60,066 nucleotides of DNA from a bacterium (GTDB lineage Bacteria > 4484-113 > JAFGCY01), in NCBI GenBank assembly GCA_020849855.1, contig JADZFO010000026.1, positions 1 through 60,066 on the forward strand. The letters run 5' to 3'. Under the pieces are notes generated by a model that worked only from the letters and a program-made list of their open reading frames with translations, was not told where the DNA came from and made no database searches. Of the stretch, positions 19,750 to 27,490 are shown piece after piece. The position numbers were made by a program, and so were the translations under genes. Each line of letters starts with the position of its first letter. Positions within the stretch are counted from its first letter, which is position 1.

Positions 19750-19861
19750 GCGCAGCCGTGCGCCCCTACAGGCACCTGGGCGCACATCCGTGCGCCCCTA
19801 CGGGACACTGGGCGCAGCCGTGCGCCCCTACGGGACACTGGGCGTAGCCGTGCGCCCCTAC
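19750..19861. repeat. Tandem REP-like array, GGGCGCAC family
   Basis: Four palindromes at about 30-base period, each of the type GGGCGCAGCC-GTGCGCCCCTAC, separated by ACGGGACACT-like spacers. The array fills the space between RAYT copy 2 and the convergent glycosidase. Each unit ends in CTAC, the complement of GTAG. Confidence 0.92.
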
Positions 19862-19889
19862 CGGTCCTGTACTCCCTTTGCCTTAAGGG

Positions 19890-22493
19890 CTAGAGCTCGC
19901 ACTCCCACTTTTCGATTTGCGCTGACCTGTGCACCAGGCGGCCGTTGAGGTAGATGCGCCAGCCGGGTGTTTCCGCGCCCTTGCGGTCGCGGTTCAGGCA
20001 GAGGTCGAGGCGCTGGCCGTGGACGTGGCAGTTCAGCAGCAGCAGGTGCTTCAGGCCGAAGGGATAGGGGTCGATGAGCAGGCGCGGGCGGGCAGAGTAT
20101 CCGGGCAGGCTCTGGCTCCCTGCTGAGCCCGACGCGCCGCCCGTGGAACACTCTGCTGCATATGATATTCGTACTCCGCAGATATACTTTAACATCGGGT
20201 CTACCACGCTGGAGTGCATATAATCATCCACGCCGCGGTACTCGCAGGCTGTGCCATCCGCTGGCGAGTAGTGCTCCAAGCAGTTGGGCCGCGTCAGGTC
20301 CTTGTGGTGCAGCGGCGCTTTGGCCGCCGCGCTGCGCTCAAAGGCCGGGTCGGTGGCCTCCTGGCGTTTCTCGAAGTGCATCAGCTCGATCCAGCGCCGC
20401 AGGTAGGCTGCCAGCCGCGGGCGCCAGGTCTGCGGCTCCAGCGCCGCCAGCTTCGCCATCACCTCGACGATGTGGCCGTTGACCATCGGCCAGACCCGGC
20501 CGTTCCAGGGGCAGTTGGCGCGCTCAGCGCGCCAGCGCGGGTCGGCGCTGAAGAAGGGGTCGTCCGCGGGGACGGTCGGCGTCGGCCAGGCGGCGTCAAA
20601 GCTGCCGCCGGGCAGCAGATGCCGGCCGACCTGCAGCGCGACATCCTCCGGCGGGATATCGGTAAGCAGGGGGTAGAAACCGACGGCGGCCTTGTACTGC
20701 GAGCGCCGGCCGCTGGCGGCGTGAAAGTCGAAGAAGAAGCTCTCGCCAGGGTTCCACAGCTGACTGTTCACGGCCGCGGCGATCTGCGCGCAGAGCTTCG
20801 CCAGCCGGCCAGCACGCCGCCGGTCGCCGCGCTGCAGCGCGAGGTCCTGCAGCAGCTGCGCCAGGCGATAGACATAGACCGTCACGTCCACGCCCTTGAG
20901 GCGCAGGGCGTGCTCCCAGCCGTACATGTCGGCCTGGCTGTCGCCGTGGAAGTAACGGCTGGTGAACTCCTGGCCGGTCTCGTACTGGTCGCGGATGTCG
21001 TAAAGGCCGAGGCCTTCGCCGTCGCGCTGCTTGAGGTAAAAGTCCAGCAGGCGGCTCAGAGGCGCTTCGATGGCGGCGGCCCAGTGCGGGTCAGGATGAT
21101 GCAGCAAAAGCTCGGCGACCGCCGCGCCGACATCAGTGTGATAAAAGCCCTCGGCGTTGACGTGGTCAAGGTAGATATGCGCCGGGAAGTGCCCGGCTTT
21201 GGTCTGCTGCGCGATATGGTTCTCGAGGCAGCCGCGGGCCAGGGCCGGGTCGGCCAGCCACTTACACTCTGCTATATGGCACATTAGGCTATATGTGATG
21301 ACGGCGCGGAAGTAGGAGAGGCCCTCGGTGACGCCGGGGGCGACGTAGTTCCCGCCGGGCGGGACGGCGTTGAGGCGCAGGCCGTACCAGCGGTACCAGT
21401 AGTAGCGGGTCAGCATGGCGTCGGAGCATTCGAAGTGCGGGACCAGCGAGAGGAACTCGCGCCAGGCGGATGTTGGATGTAGGGGCGGGTCTTGACCCGC
21501 CTTTTGTGCAGGGGCAGACAGCGTCCGCCCGGACACAGACGGGGGGAGGGCAGCCCCAGGGCCCGCAGAAATGCGGGCCGTCGCCACGGGCCGCTTTTCA
21601 GCGGCCCCTACAAGAACAGTTGTGCTGATCCGTACCGGATTCCTCAGCGGAAATCCCACCCGCCAGTGCATCCCGGCATAGGTCACGGATCCGAGGACGT
21701 TCTCGGTCTGCGCTGCTGCTGACTGCTCCTCAGCATCGCGAGCGGCCCACTCCAGGCGCAGGCCGCCGCGGCGCGCATGCTTCAGGCCGTCCCAGAGCGG
21801 CGTATGGCTCAGCCTGGGCGTCAGGTTCGCGCCGTGGCTCGGCGTGATCTGCAGCGAGACCGGCTTCGGCGTCGCGCTCATCCGCACCCGCAGGGGATAG
21901 GCCGCCGCGCCGCGAGAATGCGCCCGCCCGGCGACGCGCTGGCTGTACTCGATCCAGTCCGGGCCGGCGGCGAAGTCGCTGTGGCTGTCGATCCTTTGCG
22001 CCGCATCCGTCGCCTTCCCTGTATTCGGTGGTGCAGCACTGCGCTGGCGCGCGGTCCAGGCCACGACATGCAACGTTGTCTCCGGCAGGCCAGCGAGAGT
22101 GTCAAAAGATAGCTCGCAGTGCAGAGTGGAATCCGGCCCGAGGCGGCGGACCTCGTTGACGAAGATCCGTACCCCACGCTGTTGCTTATACCCGAGTCCT
22201 TCATGTAGCACGAGATAGTATCTGGCCTCGATGCGGTCGGGGTACCAGTCCCAGTGGTGCAGGTAGGGCTTGACCTCGGTCAGCAGGCCCTGCTGCTCGA
22301 CGGCGAAGCCGAAGGCCAGCAGGCGCGGAACAGCCAGATCGCCATAGTGGCAGGCATCCCAGAAGCCGGGCGTGTCGAGCTCGGTCGGAAAGGGCGGCGC
22401 ATAAAGCAACATCCCGCCATTGCCGAGATACCACTTGTCCGGGCGACGGAGGAGGGCGAGGGGATCGAGGAGGTGGGAGGGCTTCACTGGCAT
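19890..22493 (-). CDS. GH63-like glycoside hydrolase, downstream paralog
   Basis: 867 residues, no signal peptide, so probably cytoplasmic. Catalytic-domain landmarks of the GH63/trehalase-like barrel: RYYWYRWYGLRLNAVPPGG, DYMHSSVVDPMLKY near the end, and PWNGRVWPMVNGHIVEVM. The ATG overlaps the upstream glycosidase stop by ten bases, so the two genes are translationally coupled. An in-frame block of palindromes (21479-21613) inserts about 46 residues including VGAAEKRPVATARISAGP. Likely acts on alpha-glucosidic or alpha-mannosidic oligosaccharides together with its neighbour; specificity is not predictable. Confidence 0.85.
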   Translation of the reverse strand: MPVKPSHLLDPLALLRRPDKWYLGNGGMLLYAPPFPTELDTPGFWDACHYGDLAVPRLLAFGFAVEQQGLLTEVKPYLHHWDWYPDRIEARYYLVLHEGLGYKQQRGVRIFVNEVRRLGPDSTLHCELSFDTLAGLPETTLHVVAWTARQRSAAPPNTGKATDAAQRIDSHSDFAAGPDWIEYSQRVAGRAHSRGAAAYPLRVRMSATPKPVSLQITPSHGANLTPRLSHTPLWDGLKHARRGGLRLEWAARDAEEQSAAAQTENVLGSVTYAGMHWRVGFPLRNPVRISTTVLVGAAEKRPVATARISAGPGAALPPSVSGRTLSAPAQKAGQDPPLHPTSAWREFLSLVPHFECSDAMLTRYYWYRWYGLRLNAVPPGGNYVAPGVTEGLSYFRAVITYSLMCHIAECKWLADPALARGCLENHIAQQTKAGHFPAHIYLDHVNAEGFYHTDVGAAVAELLLHHPDPHWAAAIEAPLSRLLDFYLKQRDGEGLGLYDIRDQYETGQEFTSRYFHGDSQADMYGWEHALRLKGVDVTVYVYRLAQLLQDLALQRGDRRRAGRLAKLCAQIAAAVNSQLWNPGESFFFDFHAASGRRSQYKAAVGFYPLLTDIPPEDVALQVGRHLLPGGSFDAAWPTPTVPADDPFFSADPRWRAERANCPWNGRVWPMVNGHIVEVMAKLAALEPQTWRPRLAAYLRRWIELMHFEKRQEATDPAFERSAAAKAPLHHKDLTRPNCLEHYSPADGTACEYRGVDDYMHSSVVDPMLKYICGVRISYAAECSTGGASGSAGSQSLPGYSARPRLLIDPYPFGLKHLLLLNCHVHGQRLDLCLNRDRKGAETPGWRIYLNGRLVHRSAQIEKWECEL
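21479..21613. repeat. Multi-palindrome REP-like block inside a GH63-like gene
   Basis: In order: GTAG-GGGCGGGTCTTGACCCGCC, GGGCAGACAGCGTCCGCCC, GGCCCGCAGAAATGCGGGCC, GGGCCGCTTTTCAGCGGCCC and CTAC. The block is 135 bases, 45 codons, without a stop in the gene's frame. Confidence 0.92.
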
Positions 22494-25468
22494 TTCAGCT
22501 CAAACTCCCAGACAGTTGTCTTGAACTGGTCAGATGCTTCCCACTGATCTTGCTGAGTTCTAACAAGGTCTTCACCGTTAAGTCTTGCTCCTCTGATAGT
22601 GCCGAGTAAATCGAAATCCACCGCAAGGTTGCCTCTTTCATCAGCACCATTGTCAATAAACAATTGCCCTGGTTCACTCTCGATGCGAATGCTGATCGAC
22701 GGGCCATCACGTTGAATACTCATCGCAGAGACAGGGCCAGGCAGGTTGTTGATCTTTAGATAGGACATGTCGGGCGGTAATGCTGGTCGTATCCATGCAA
22801 AACCAAGCCCTGCCAAATACTCGATGATCAGATTGAGGATCATTGCCTGCCACGAGTAGTCAGGACATCCCATGCCGGTCCCCAGCTCAGGGTCATACAG
22901 CTCGAAGCTGCTAGGTACGTCATCGCGCAGGATCAGGTCACGTGTCTTTCGCCAAAGGAGGTGCGCTGCTGATCCCTCACCGTTCTCAAACAGACCGGCC
23001 ATGGCAAAGTAGTTCACTTGGAGCCATACAGGTCCATTCCAGCCCCAACCATGCGGCTTGTAATCTTGATCACAGGCAGCAAGAGTTGGTATTGGATACG
23101 GTCGGCCAAACATGAGTGGATCATGGAGTGCCTCCACGCATCTTTGTACGCACTCTTGCTTGGAGCCCATTAGCAGGGCATAAAACCCAGCCGCCGAAAT
23201 CTGCTTGCGTTCGCCACCACTGGACCAAGTTGCTTCCGACGGTGCGGGCATATTCAAATCGTGGTACCAGCGATTAGCTGAGTTCCAGTAGCTCTCGAGT
23301 GCTCGCCTGCTTCTATCGAGCCGGCTATCCAGTACTCCTTCTGTTTTCTCGTCTACCGCCTCACGTGATACTGAATGCCGCACCAGCCACAGCGAGTACC
23401 GATGCCACGCGCAATGTGTCTGAACGTCGAATGGCAGGTGGGGCACGGGATAGTGCCGTGTCGCATCGTCCCAGCCGCTCTCGTCACCGTGCCAGAGGAT
23501 GAAGCGGCCCTGCTCATCCGTTCTGCGTAGCCAAAGCCAGTCGTCAAACCTCTTGAGGTACTGATAGCACTCCTGAAGGAACTCACTTCCAAAGAGCTCG
23601 TCGTTCCAGACCTCCATCAGGCACTCGACCGCCGACGTAATCAGCGGCGTCTGCGTCTTCTCGTTATGGCTCATAGACAGCCGGAACTTGCCGACGTGAT
23701 CCATGTAGCTGAAGCTGGCCTCGAATGGGTGCGCGTCTTCCTTGTAGCCGCGCAGCTTTGGCGGCACATAGCTGGCGTAGCCGCCGCCAGTCGGGCTGCG
23801 GTAGCCCGGTACGTCTTCGTGGAAGCACATGCGGTACTGGCTGCCGCTGCAGACCGGGATGAAGCCATTGGGGAACTGCATCTGCAGCACCGCGCGGATG
23901 CTGTCCTTGGCGATGGACGGGTCCTTCAGCCAGCGCTCGCCAAGCACATGGAAGTAGGCGTCCCAGATCCAGGGGCCCCAGTACATGTACTTGCTCGGCG
24001 CGGTGAAGGGCGCCGTGATGTGCGCGCCGGGCGCCGTGCGGTTGGCGCGCAGGACATACCAGACGTAGTACCAGTAGCGCTCAAGCGGCTTGTCGCTGCA
24101 CTCGAGCTGCGGTACCTCGGAGTCCAGATACCTGCGCCAGCCTTGCTCTTCGCGGGCCAGCTCACGGTCGACAGCCTTGCTTGTCAGGCGATAGGGCCGG
24201 GCATGCTTCGCCTCCCATTCCAGCCGCTTCGCATCCCGCAGGTCGTCGCCGGGATCGTCGGTGTGGAAATCGGTCTGGATGACCAGGTCCTTGCTCTCAC
24301 CGGCTTCCAGCGTCAGCCGCGTGCTCATGTAGTACAGCGGCGCGCGGTGGGAGTAGTTCAGCGGCTCTGGATGGAGCGCGGGAGATTGTCCCGTATCCTG
24401 TGCAGGGGCGGACGGTGTCCGCCCGGCATTGTTTGCTGAGCTGCCGGGCGCACTCTGTGCGCCCCTACCGCGAGCAGGCGGGTCAGGACCCGCCCCTACA
24501 GGAGCGGTCGCAGTGGCGCTGCGGGATGATGAAGATACGGGACTCTGTCCCGCGCTCCATCTGCCCCCCACCTGGCCCAGGCGCAGGCGCAGGCTGCTTT
24601 CCGCGCCGTGGTCATGCCAGAGGGTGTGCAGCTCGGACTCGCTCTGGCAGAAGCCGCCGGCAGTCAATGGCTGGCTGAGCCAGACGCGCTGGATTGAATT
24701 CACCGCGGCGATCATCTTTCCGCTGCCGTCATCGGCCGGCTTCAGCAGGCCGTCATGCGGATGCGGCTGGCGCAGGGTGACCAGGCCGAGCCCGGGCTCG
24801 ATGCTGCACTGCACCAACGGTTCGTCAAAGCCCGGCGGACGGCCCTGGGCCAGCTCCTCGGCGGTCGAGCGCCGCATGTAGTCGAAGAAGGGCGATTGCT
24901 GGACCTGGCCGTGGAAGCAGAGGATGAGCTGGAGCGCGGGACTATGTCCCGTATCCTGTGTAGGGGCGGACAGCGTCCGCCCGGCACCCTGTGCAGACTT
25001 GCCGGGCGCACTCTGTGCGCCCCTACCTGTCGGGCGGGGACTCTGCCCCGCCCCTGCAAAGCCGGGCGAGTCAAGACGCGCCCCTACGGAAGATACGGGA
25101 CGCTGTCCCGCGCTCCATTCAAAGCGGAGCCGGCAGACGAGGCCGGTTTTTGTGCCATAGCGGTCTTCGTGGATGTCCACGCTGCGGCCATCCGGCAGCA
25201 GGGCGCGATAGCGCGCCTGGCAGTGGTTGGGGTGCCAGTTCGTGCTGAGCGTGCTGAGTGCCAGGGGCGTGTGCGGGTCTTCAGCGCAAAAGACGCTCAG
25301 CAGGGCCACCGCCGGGCGGTAGCAGGAATACAGGCTGCCGATGCGGTTCCAGAAGTTGGCGTGCCGCAGGCCCGGCCCGGGACCGTAGCCCAGCGTCACG
25401 CCGCCGGAGGCGCTGAGCGTGGTCTTGCGCTCATCGGCGATCAGCTCGTAGGGATGCGGGCGGGGCAC
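22484..25468 (-). CDS. GH63-like glycoside hydrolase with two in-frame repeat insertions
   Basis: 994 residues. The family core is clear: RYWYYVWYVLRANRTAPGAH, GPWIWDAYFHVLGERWLKD, WGWNGPVWLQVNYFAMAGLF and ELYDPELGTGMGCPDYSW, all strongly like GH63 catalytic segments (conserved acid in the D-AYFH region and near the C-terminal E-YDP). No signal peptide. GTG 25468 has TAGTAT exactly six bases upstream. Two blocks of palindromes, 24929-25114 (residues 119-180) and 24371-24560, are translated within the N-terminal beta-sandwich region, adding about 62 residues each. Without them the gene would be of normal length (about 870). Pairs with the overlapping paralog downstream. Confidence 0.87.
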   Translation of the reverse strand: MPRPHPYELIADERKTTLSASGGVTLGYGPGPGLRHANFWNRIGSLYSCYRPAVALLSVFCAEDPHTPLALSTLSTNWHPNHCQARYRALLPDGRSVDIHEDRYGTKTGLVCRLRFEWSAGQRPVSSVGARLDSPGFAGAGQSPRPTGRGAQSAPGKSAQGAGRTLSAPTQDTGHSPALQLILCFHGQVQQSPFFDYMRRSTAEELAQGRPPGFDEPLVQCSIEPGLGLVTLRQPHPHDGLLKPADDGSGKMIAAVNSIQRVWLSQPLTAGGFCQSESELHTLWHDHGAESSLRLRLGQVGGRWSAGQSPVSSSSRSATATAPVGAGPDPPARGRGAQSAPGSSANNAGRTPSAPAQDTGQSPALHPEPLNYSHRAPLYYMSTRLTLEAGESKDLVIQTDFHTDDPGDDLRDAKRLEWEAKHARPYRLTSKAVDRELAREEQGWRRYLDSEVPQLECSDKPLERYWYYVWYVLRANRTAPGAHITAPFTAPSKYMYWGPWIWDAYFHVLGERWLKDPSIAKDSIRAVLQMQFPNGFIPVCSGSQYRMCFHEDVPGYRSPTGGGYASYVPPKLRGYKEDAHPFEASFSYMDHVGKFRLSMSHNEKTQTPLITSAVECLMEVWNDELFGSEFLQECYQYLKRFDDWLWLRRTDEQGRFILWHGDESGWDDATRHYPVPHLPFDVQTHCAWHRYSLWLVRHSVSREAVDEKTEGVLDSRLDRSRRALESYWNSANRWYHDLNMPAPSEATWSSGGERKQISAAGFYALLMGSKQECVQRCVEALHDPLMFGRPYPIPTLAACDQDYKPHGWGWNGPVWLQVNYFAMAGLFENGEGSAAHLLWRKTRDLILRDDVPSSFELYDPELGTGMGCPDYSWQAMILNLIIEYLAGLGFAWIRPALPPDMSYLKINNLPGPVSAMSIQRDGPSISIRIESEPGQLFIDNGADERGNLAVDFDLLGTIRGARLNGEDLVRTQQDQWEASDQFKTTVWEFELKCQ
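24371..24560. repeat. Composite REP-like element B in a glycosidase gene
   Basis: Bounded by GAGCGCGGGAGATTGTCCCG on the left and its inverse GGGACTCTGTCCCGCGCTCC on the right. Inside are GGGGCGGACGGTGTCCGCCC, GGGCGCACTCTGTGCGCCC-CTAC and GGCGGGTCAGGACCCGCC-CCTAC. Confidence 0.9.
24929..25117. repeat. Composite REP-like element A in a glycosidase gene
   Basis: Same outer ends as the element at 24371 (GAGCGCGGGACTATGTCCCG and its inverse GGGACGCTGTCCCGCGCTCC). Inside: GTAG-GGGCGGACAGCGTCCGCCC, GGGCGCACTCTGTGCGCCC-CTAC, a GGGCGGGG-ACTCTG-CCCCGCCC hairpin, and GGGCGAGTCAAGACGCGCC-CCTAC. Confidence 0.9.
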
Positions 25469-25474
25469 ACCGCA

Positions 25475-25480
25475 ATACTA
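25475..25480 (-). promoter_or_regulatory. Leaderless -10 TAGTAT of the GH63-like pair
   Basis: Minus strand TAGTAT, six bases, GTG 25468. Confidence 0.6.
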
Positions 25481-25483
25481 ATG

Positions 25484-25512
25484 GAGAATGGCTAAAGGCT
25501 AATGGTTAATGG
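25484..25512. repeat. Heptamer-phased repeat TAATGG / GCTAAAG
   Basis: Overlapping units AATGGCT, AAAGGCT, AATGGTT, AATGGC in seven-base phase at the 5' edge of the glycosidase pair. The rest of 25513-25632 has no recognisable feature. Confidence 0.55.
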
Positions 25513-25632
25513 CAAGAAAAAACGCGGAAGTGAAATTGAGGGCTGTAGCTGGGAAGGTTCGAAGCGATTAATCCTGATTGCATTCTTTTTGCCCATGGTG
25601 CTCAGCAGTTGGCTTCCTGGCAATCATTCCAA

Positions 25633-25689
25633 TCGCCAATCTCCAATCTCCATCAGCCATCAGCCATCAGCCATTAGCCATTAGCCATT
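25633..25689. repeat. Heptamer tandem repeat CAATCTC / CATCAGC / CATTAGC
   Basis: CAATCTC twice, then CATCAGC three times, then CATTAGC three times. The last units lie inside the 3' end of the gene at 25674 and encode its C-terminal MANG and stop codon. Confidence 0.85.
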
Positions 25690-26246
25690 CCAGACGGTGG
25701 GCTGGCCGGGGCGTCGCGGTCCATCTCGATCAGGAACTCGCTGCGGAACTTCTTCCAGAGGGCCTCGATCTCATGGCGGGCCGCCTCGCGGCGCTCATCT
25801 GTGACCTCGGCGCCGTGGCCCAGCTCGCGCACGACCCTGAAGATGTCCTTGAAGCTGTCATAGGGATAGATGCCGGCCTCGCCGTCCCGCTCGCTGTAGT
25901 TCTTGAAGAGCGCGCGGACGGATTCAATGGCCACACTGAGCTTGCTGAGCGTTGCCGCGTAATCGCTGTGGGCGGGCTCGTGCAGGTGCGTGTAGTCCTT
26001 TGCCGCCTGCTGGGCCTGGATAAGCTGGGCCCAGAGCGTCCGCAGCTCGCGGTTGAAGGAGGCGCGTTCCTGATAGCAGTAGCTCAGGTAGGCTACGGGG
26101 ATGGCAATGCCCAGCGGAATGAGGTCCTTGAAGGTCAGGTAGAAAGTGTCTGGCGCCCAGAGGCGCAAGCCGATGCCCAGCACCAGCAGGGCGGCGAAGA
26201 TCCACATCACGGACTTGACGATTTTCAGCAGTGTGCGGCGGGTCAT
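25674..26246 (-). CDS. Small bitopic/polytopic membrane protein, unknown function
   Basis: Start ATG 26246 (MTRRTLLK) has GGAGAGCCC directly upstream; an earlier in-frame start at 26264 is less well placed. Two hydrophobic segments (about 12-28 and 38-53) are followed by a long charged, helical cytoplasmic domain (about 55-190) with an acidic-basic pattern suggesting coiled coil. The C-terminal residues GMANG and the stop come from heptamer repeat units. It lies 23 bases after the stop of the next membrane protein gene, so the two form an operon. I do not recognise the family. Confidence 0.75.
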   Translation of the reverse strand: MTRRTLLKIVKSVMWIFAALLVLGIGLRLWAPDTFYLTFKDLIPLGIAIPVAYLSYCYQERASFNRELRTLWAQLIQAQQAAKDYTHLHEPAHSDYAATLSKLSVAIESVRALFKNYSERDGEAGIYPYDSFKDIFRVVRELGHGAEVTDERREAARHEIEALWKKFRSEFLIEMDRDAPASPPSGMANG

Positions 26247-26269
26247 GGGCTCTCCAGGGAGCACCCATT

Positions 26270-26830
26270 CTAAGGCTTCGAAGCCGCGGACACTGCCTTT
26301 TCCGTCGCAGCGGCCCCGGAGCGCTGCCGGTCGGCGGCCTCGTCCTCAAGGCGCTGCTCCTCGGTATAGCCATAGTGGCGGCTGGCGCAGTCCGGGCAGA
26401 GCGAGTGGCTCAGGCGCAGGCGGGAGTACTGCTGAAGGTACTGCTCGAAGGCAATCCACTCGTCGTCGATGGAAATGCTCTTGCAAAAGGAGCACATGTG
26501 CAGCAGACCTTCCAGGTAGCGCAGGCGGGCCAGGATCAGGCGGGTGGCCACCAGCAGGATGAACATGGTGGTCAGCAGCCAGAAGCTCTCAGCCGCGGCT
26601 TCGAGGAAGTTCGAATCCGTGGGCTCGCCGTAGATCAGCGCACGCACCGGGTCGTAATACTCCGAGACCCAGGAGGCGGCGACGAGAGAGCTGAAGCACA
26701 GGACGATCAGCAGGTAGATCTGGCGGCCGCTGTGCGGCAGGGCCGAAAAGGGGGTCAGCGGGCCGCAGATATGCGCGGGCCGTGGCGGCCTGCGCCGGCG
26801 AATTCCACTTCGGGCTGTGCTGGGCATCAT
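26270..26830 (-). CDS. Membrane protein with C-terminal Cys/His zinc-ribbon-like motif
   Basis: 186 residues; two hydrophobic helices (about 37-54 and 84-101) and a cytoplasmic tail carrying Cys113-x2-Cys116, then His142-x2-Cys145-x2-Cys148 in MCSFCKSISIDDEW and LSHSLCPDC. This arrangement (CSxCK-I-DD-W ... SH-CP-C) resembles a short motif found at the ends of many sensor kinases and response-regulator-linked proteins, whose role is unknown; it probably binds zinc. The ATG at 26830 overlaps a possible five-codon leaderless leader ORF. Operon partner of the membrane protein at 25674. Confidence 0.78.
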   Translation of the reverse strand: MMPSTARSGIRRRRPPRPAHICGPLTPFSALPHSGRQIYLLIVLCFSSLVAASWVSEYYDPVRALIYGEPTDSNFLEAAAESFWLLTTMFILLVATRLILARLRYLEGLLHMCSFCKSISIDDEWIAFEQYLQQYSRLRLSHSLCPDCASRHYGYTEEQRLEDEAADRQRSGAAATEKAVSAASKP

Positions 26831-26844
26831 GCAGCTTTGCGCAT
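26827..26844 (-). other. Possible leaderless five-codon leader ORF (MRKAA)
   Basis: An ATG placed exactly six bases after TATATT opens a frame of five codons that ends in TGA overlapping the ATG of the membrane protein (ATGA). The spacing is that of the leaderless genes in this window, so ribosomes may start here and re-initiate at 26830. Could be chance. Confidence 0.35.
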
Positions 26845-26850
26845 AGCGCT

Positions 26851-26856
26851 AATATA
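26851..26856 (-). promoter_or_regulatory. -10 TATATT of the membrane-protein pair
   Basis: Minus strand TATATT between the divergent membrane-protein and rimB genes. On the plus strand the overlapping TAATAT (26850-26855) could serve rimB. Confidence 0.55.
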
Positions 26857-26900
26857 TTCATCGTCCCCTGGGGCGCAGACTTGTGGGACATGGCGAGCCT

Positions 26901-27455
26901 ATGGCCAGAAAGCATGGCTATCTGAAGAAATTTCCGGCTGTGACCGGGTGGCGCGAATGGGTGACCCTGCCACGGCTGGGAATCGATGCCCTGCGGGCGA
27001 AGCTGGACACGGGGGCTGATACCTCGGCGCTGCATACGGCCGAGGCGAAGCCTTTTGTCCTGCAGGGCCAGCAGTATGTCCGCTTTGCGGTGCATCCGCG
27101 GCCTGAGGAGCCGGACTATACCGTGCTCTTCGAGGCCCCGCTGGTGGGCCAGCGCTGGGTGAAGAACTCCAGCGGCCAGGGCCACCTGCGGCCGGTGATC
27201 CGGACGCCGATGTGCCTTGGGGGGCTGTGCTGGCCGATTGAGCTGACTTTGACACGACGGGATACGATGAATTACGCAATGCTGCTGGGACGCCAGGCCC
27301 TGGCAGGGAATATTCTGGTGGACTCCAGCCGCAGTTATGTGGCGGGTTACCCGCTGCATCTGCCGGCGGACTGGAAGCCGCACCGCCGGCGCAGGCCGGT
27401 GGCGGCAGGGCTGCTTCGGGGAAAGGATGCCGGGCGCGTCGGCGCACGGCCTTAA
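26901..27455 (+). CDS. rimB: RimB-like retropepsin-type protease (PF05618, 'ATP-dependent zinc protease' family)
   Basis: 184 residues from ATG 26901. The core GWREWVTLPRLGIDALRAKL leads into the aspartic-protease triad LDTGADTSALH (Asp36), then GHLRPVIRTPMCLGG and YAMLLGRQALAGNILVD, the landmarks of PF05618. In Pseudomonas, RimB is an unusual retropepsin-type protease that works with RimK in the glutamate modification of ribosomal protein S6; other members are linked to RimK-like ligases. Here rimK follows 35 bases downstream, so the same pairing is inferred. An upstream in-frame GTG at 26883 is possible; ATG starts the conserved part. The old family name 'zinc protease' is not supported by a zinc motif. 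Confidence 0.88.
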   Translation: MARKHGYLKKFPAVTGWREWVTLPRLGIDALRAKLDTGADTSALHTAEAKPFVLQGQQYVRFAVHPRPEEPDYTVLFEAPLVGQRWVKNSSGQGHLRPVIRTPMCLGGLCWPIELTLTRRDTMNYAMLLGRQALAGNILVDSSRSYVAGYPLHLPADWKPHRRRRPVAAGLLRGKDAGRVGARP

Positions 27456-27490
27456 CAAAGCAGGGATATAAGAAGGGCGGAGGCTAAAGC

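Noticed and set aside
19750-19861. 30-base array resembling a CRISPR
   Set aside because: Spacers are near-identical short sequences and units are hairpins with CTAC ends; it is a REP-type array next to its RAYT.
20162-20700. Small open frames on the plus strand opposite the GH63-like gene
   Set aside because: Shadows of the glycosidase frame without start signals.
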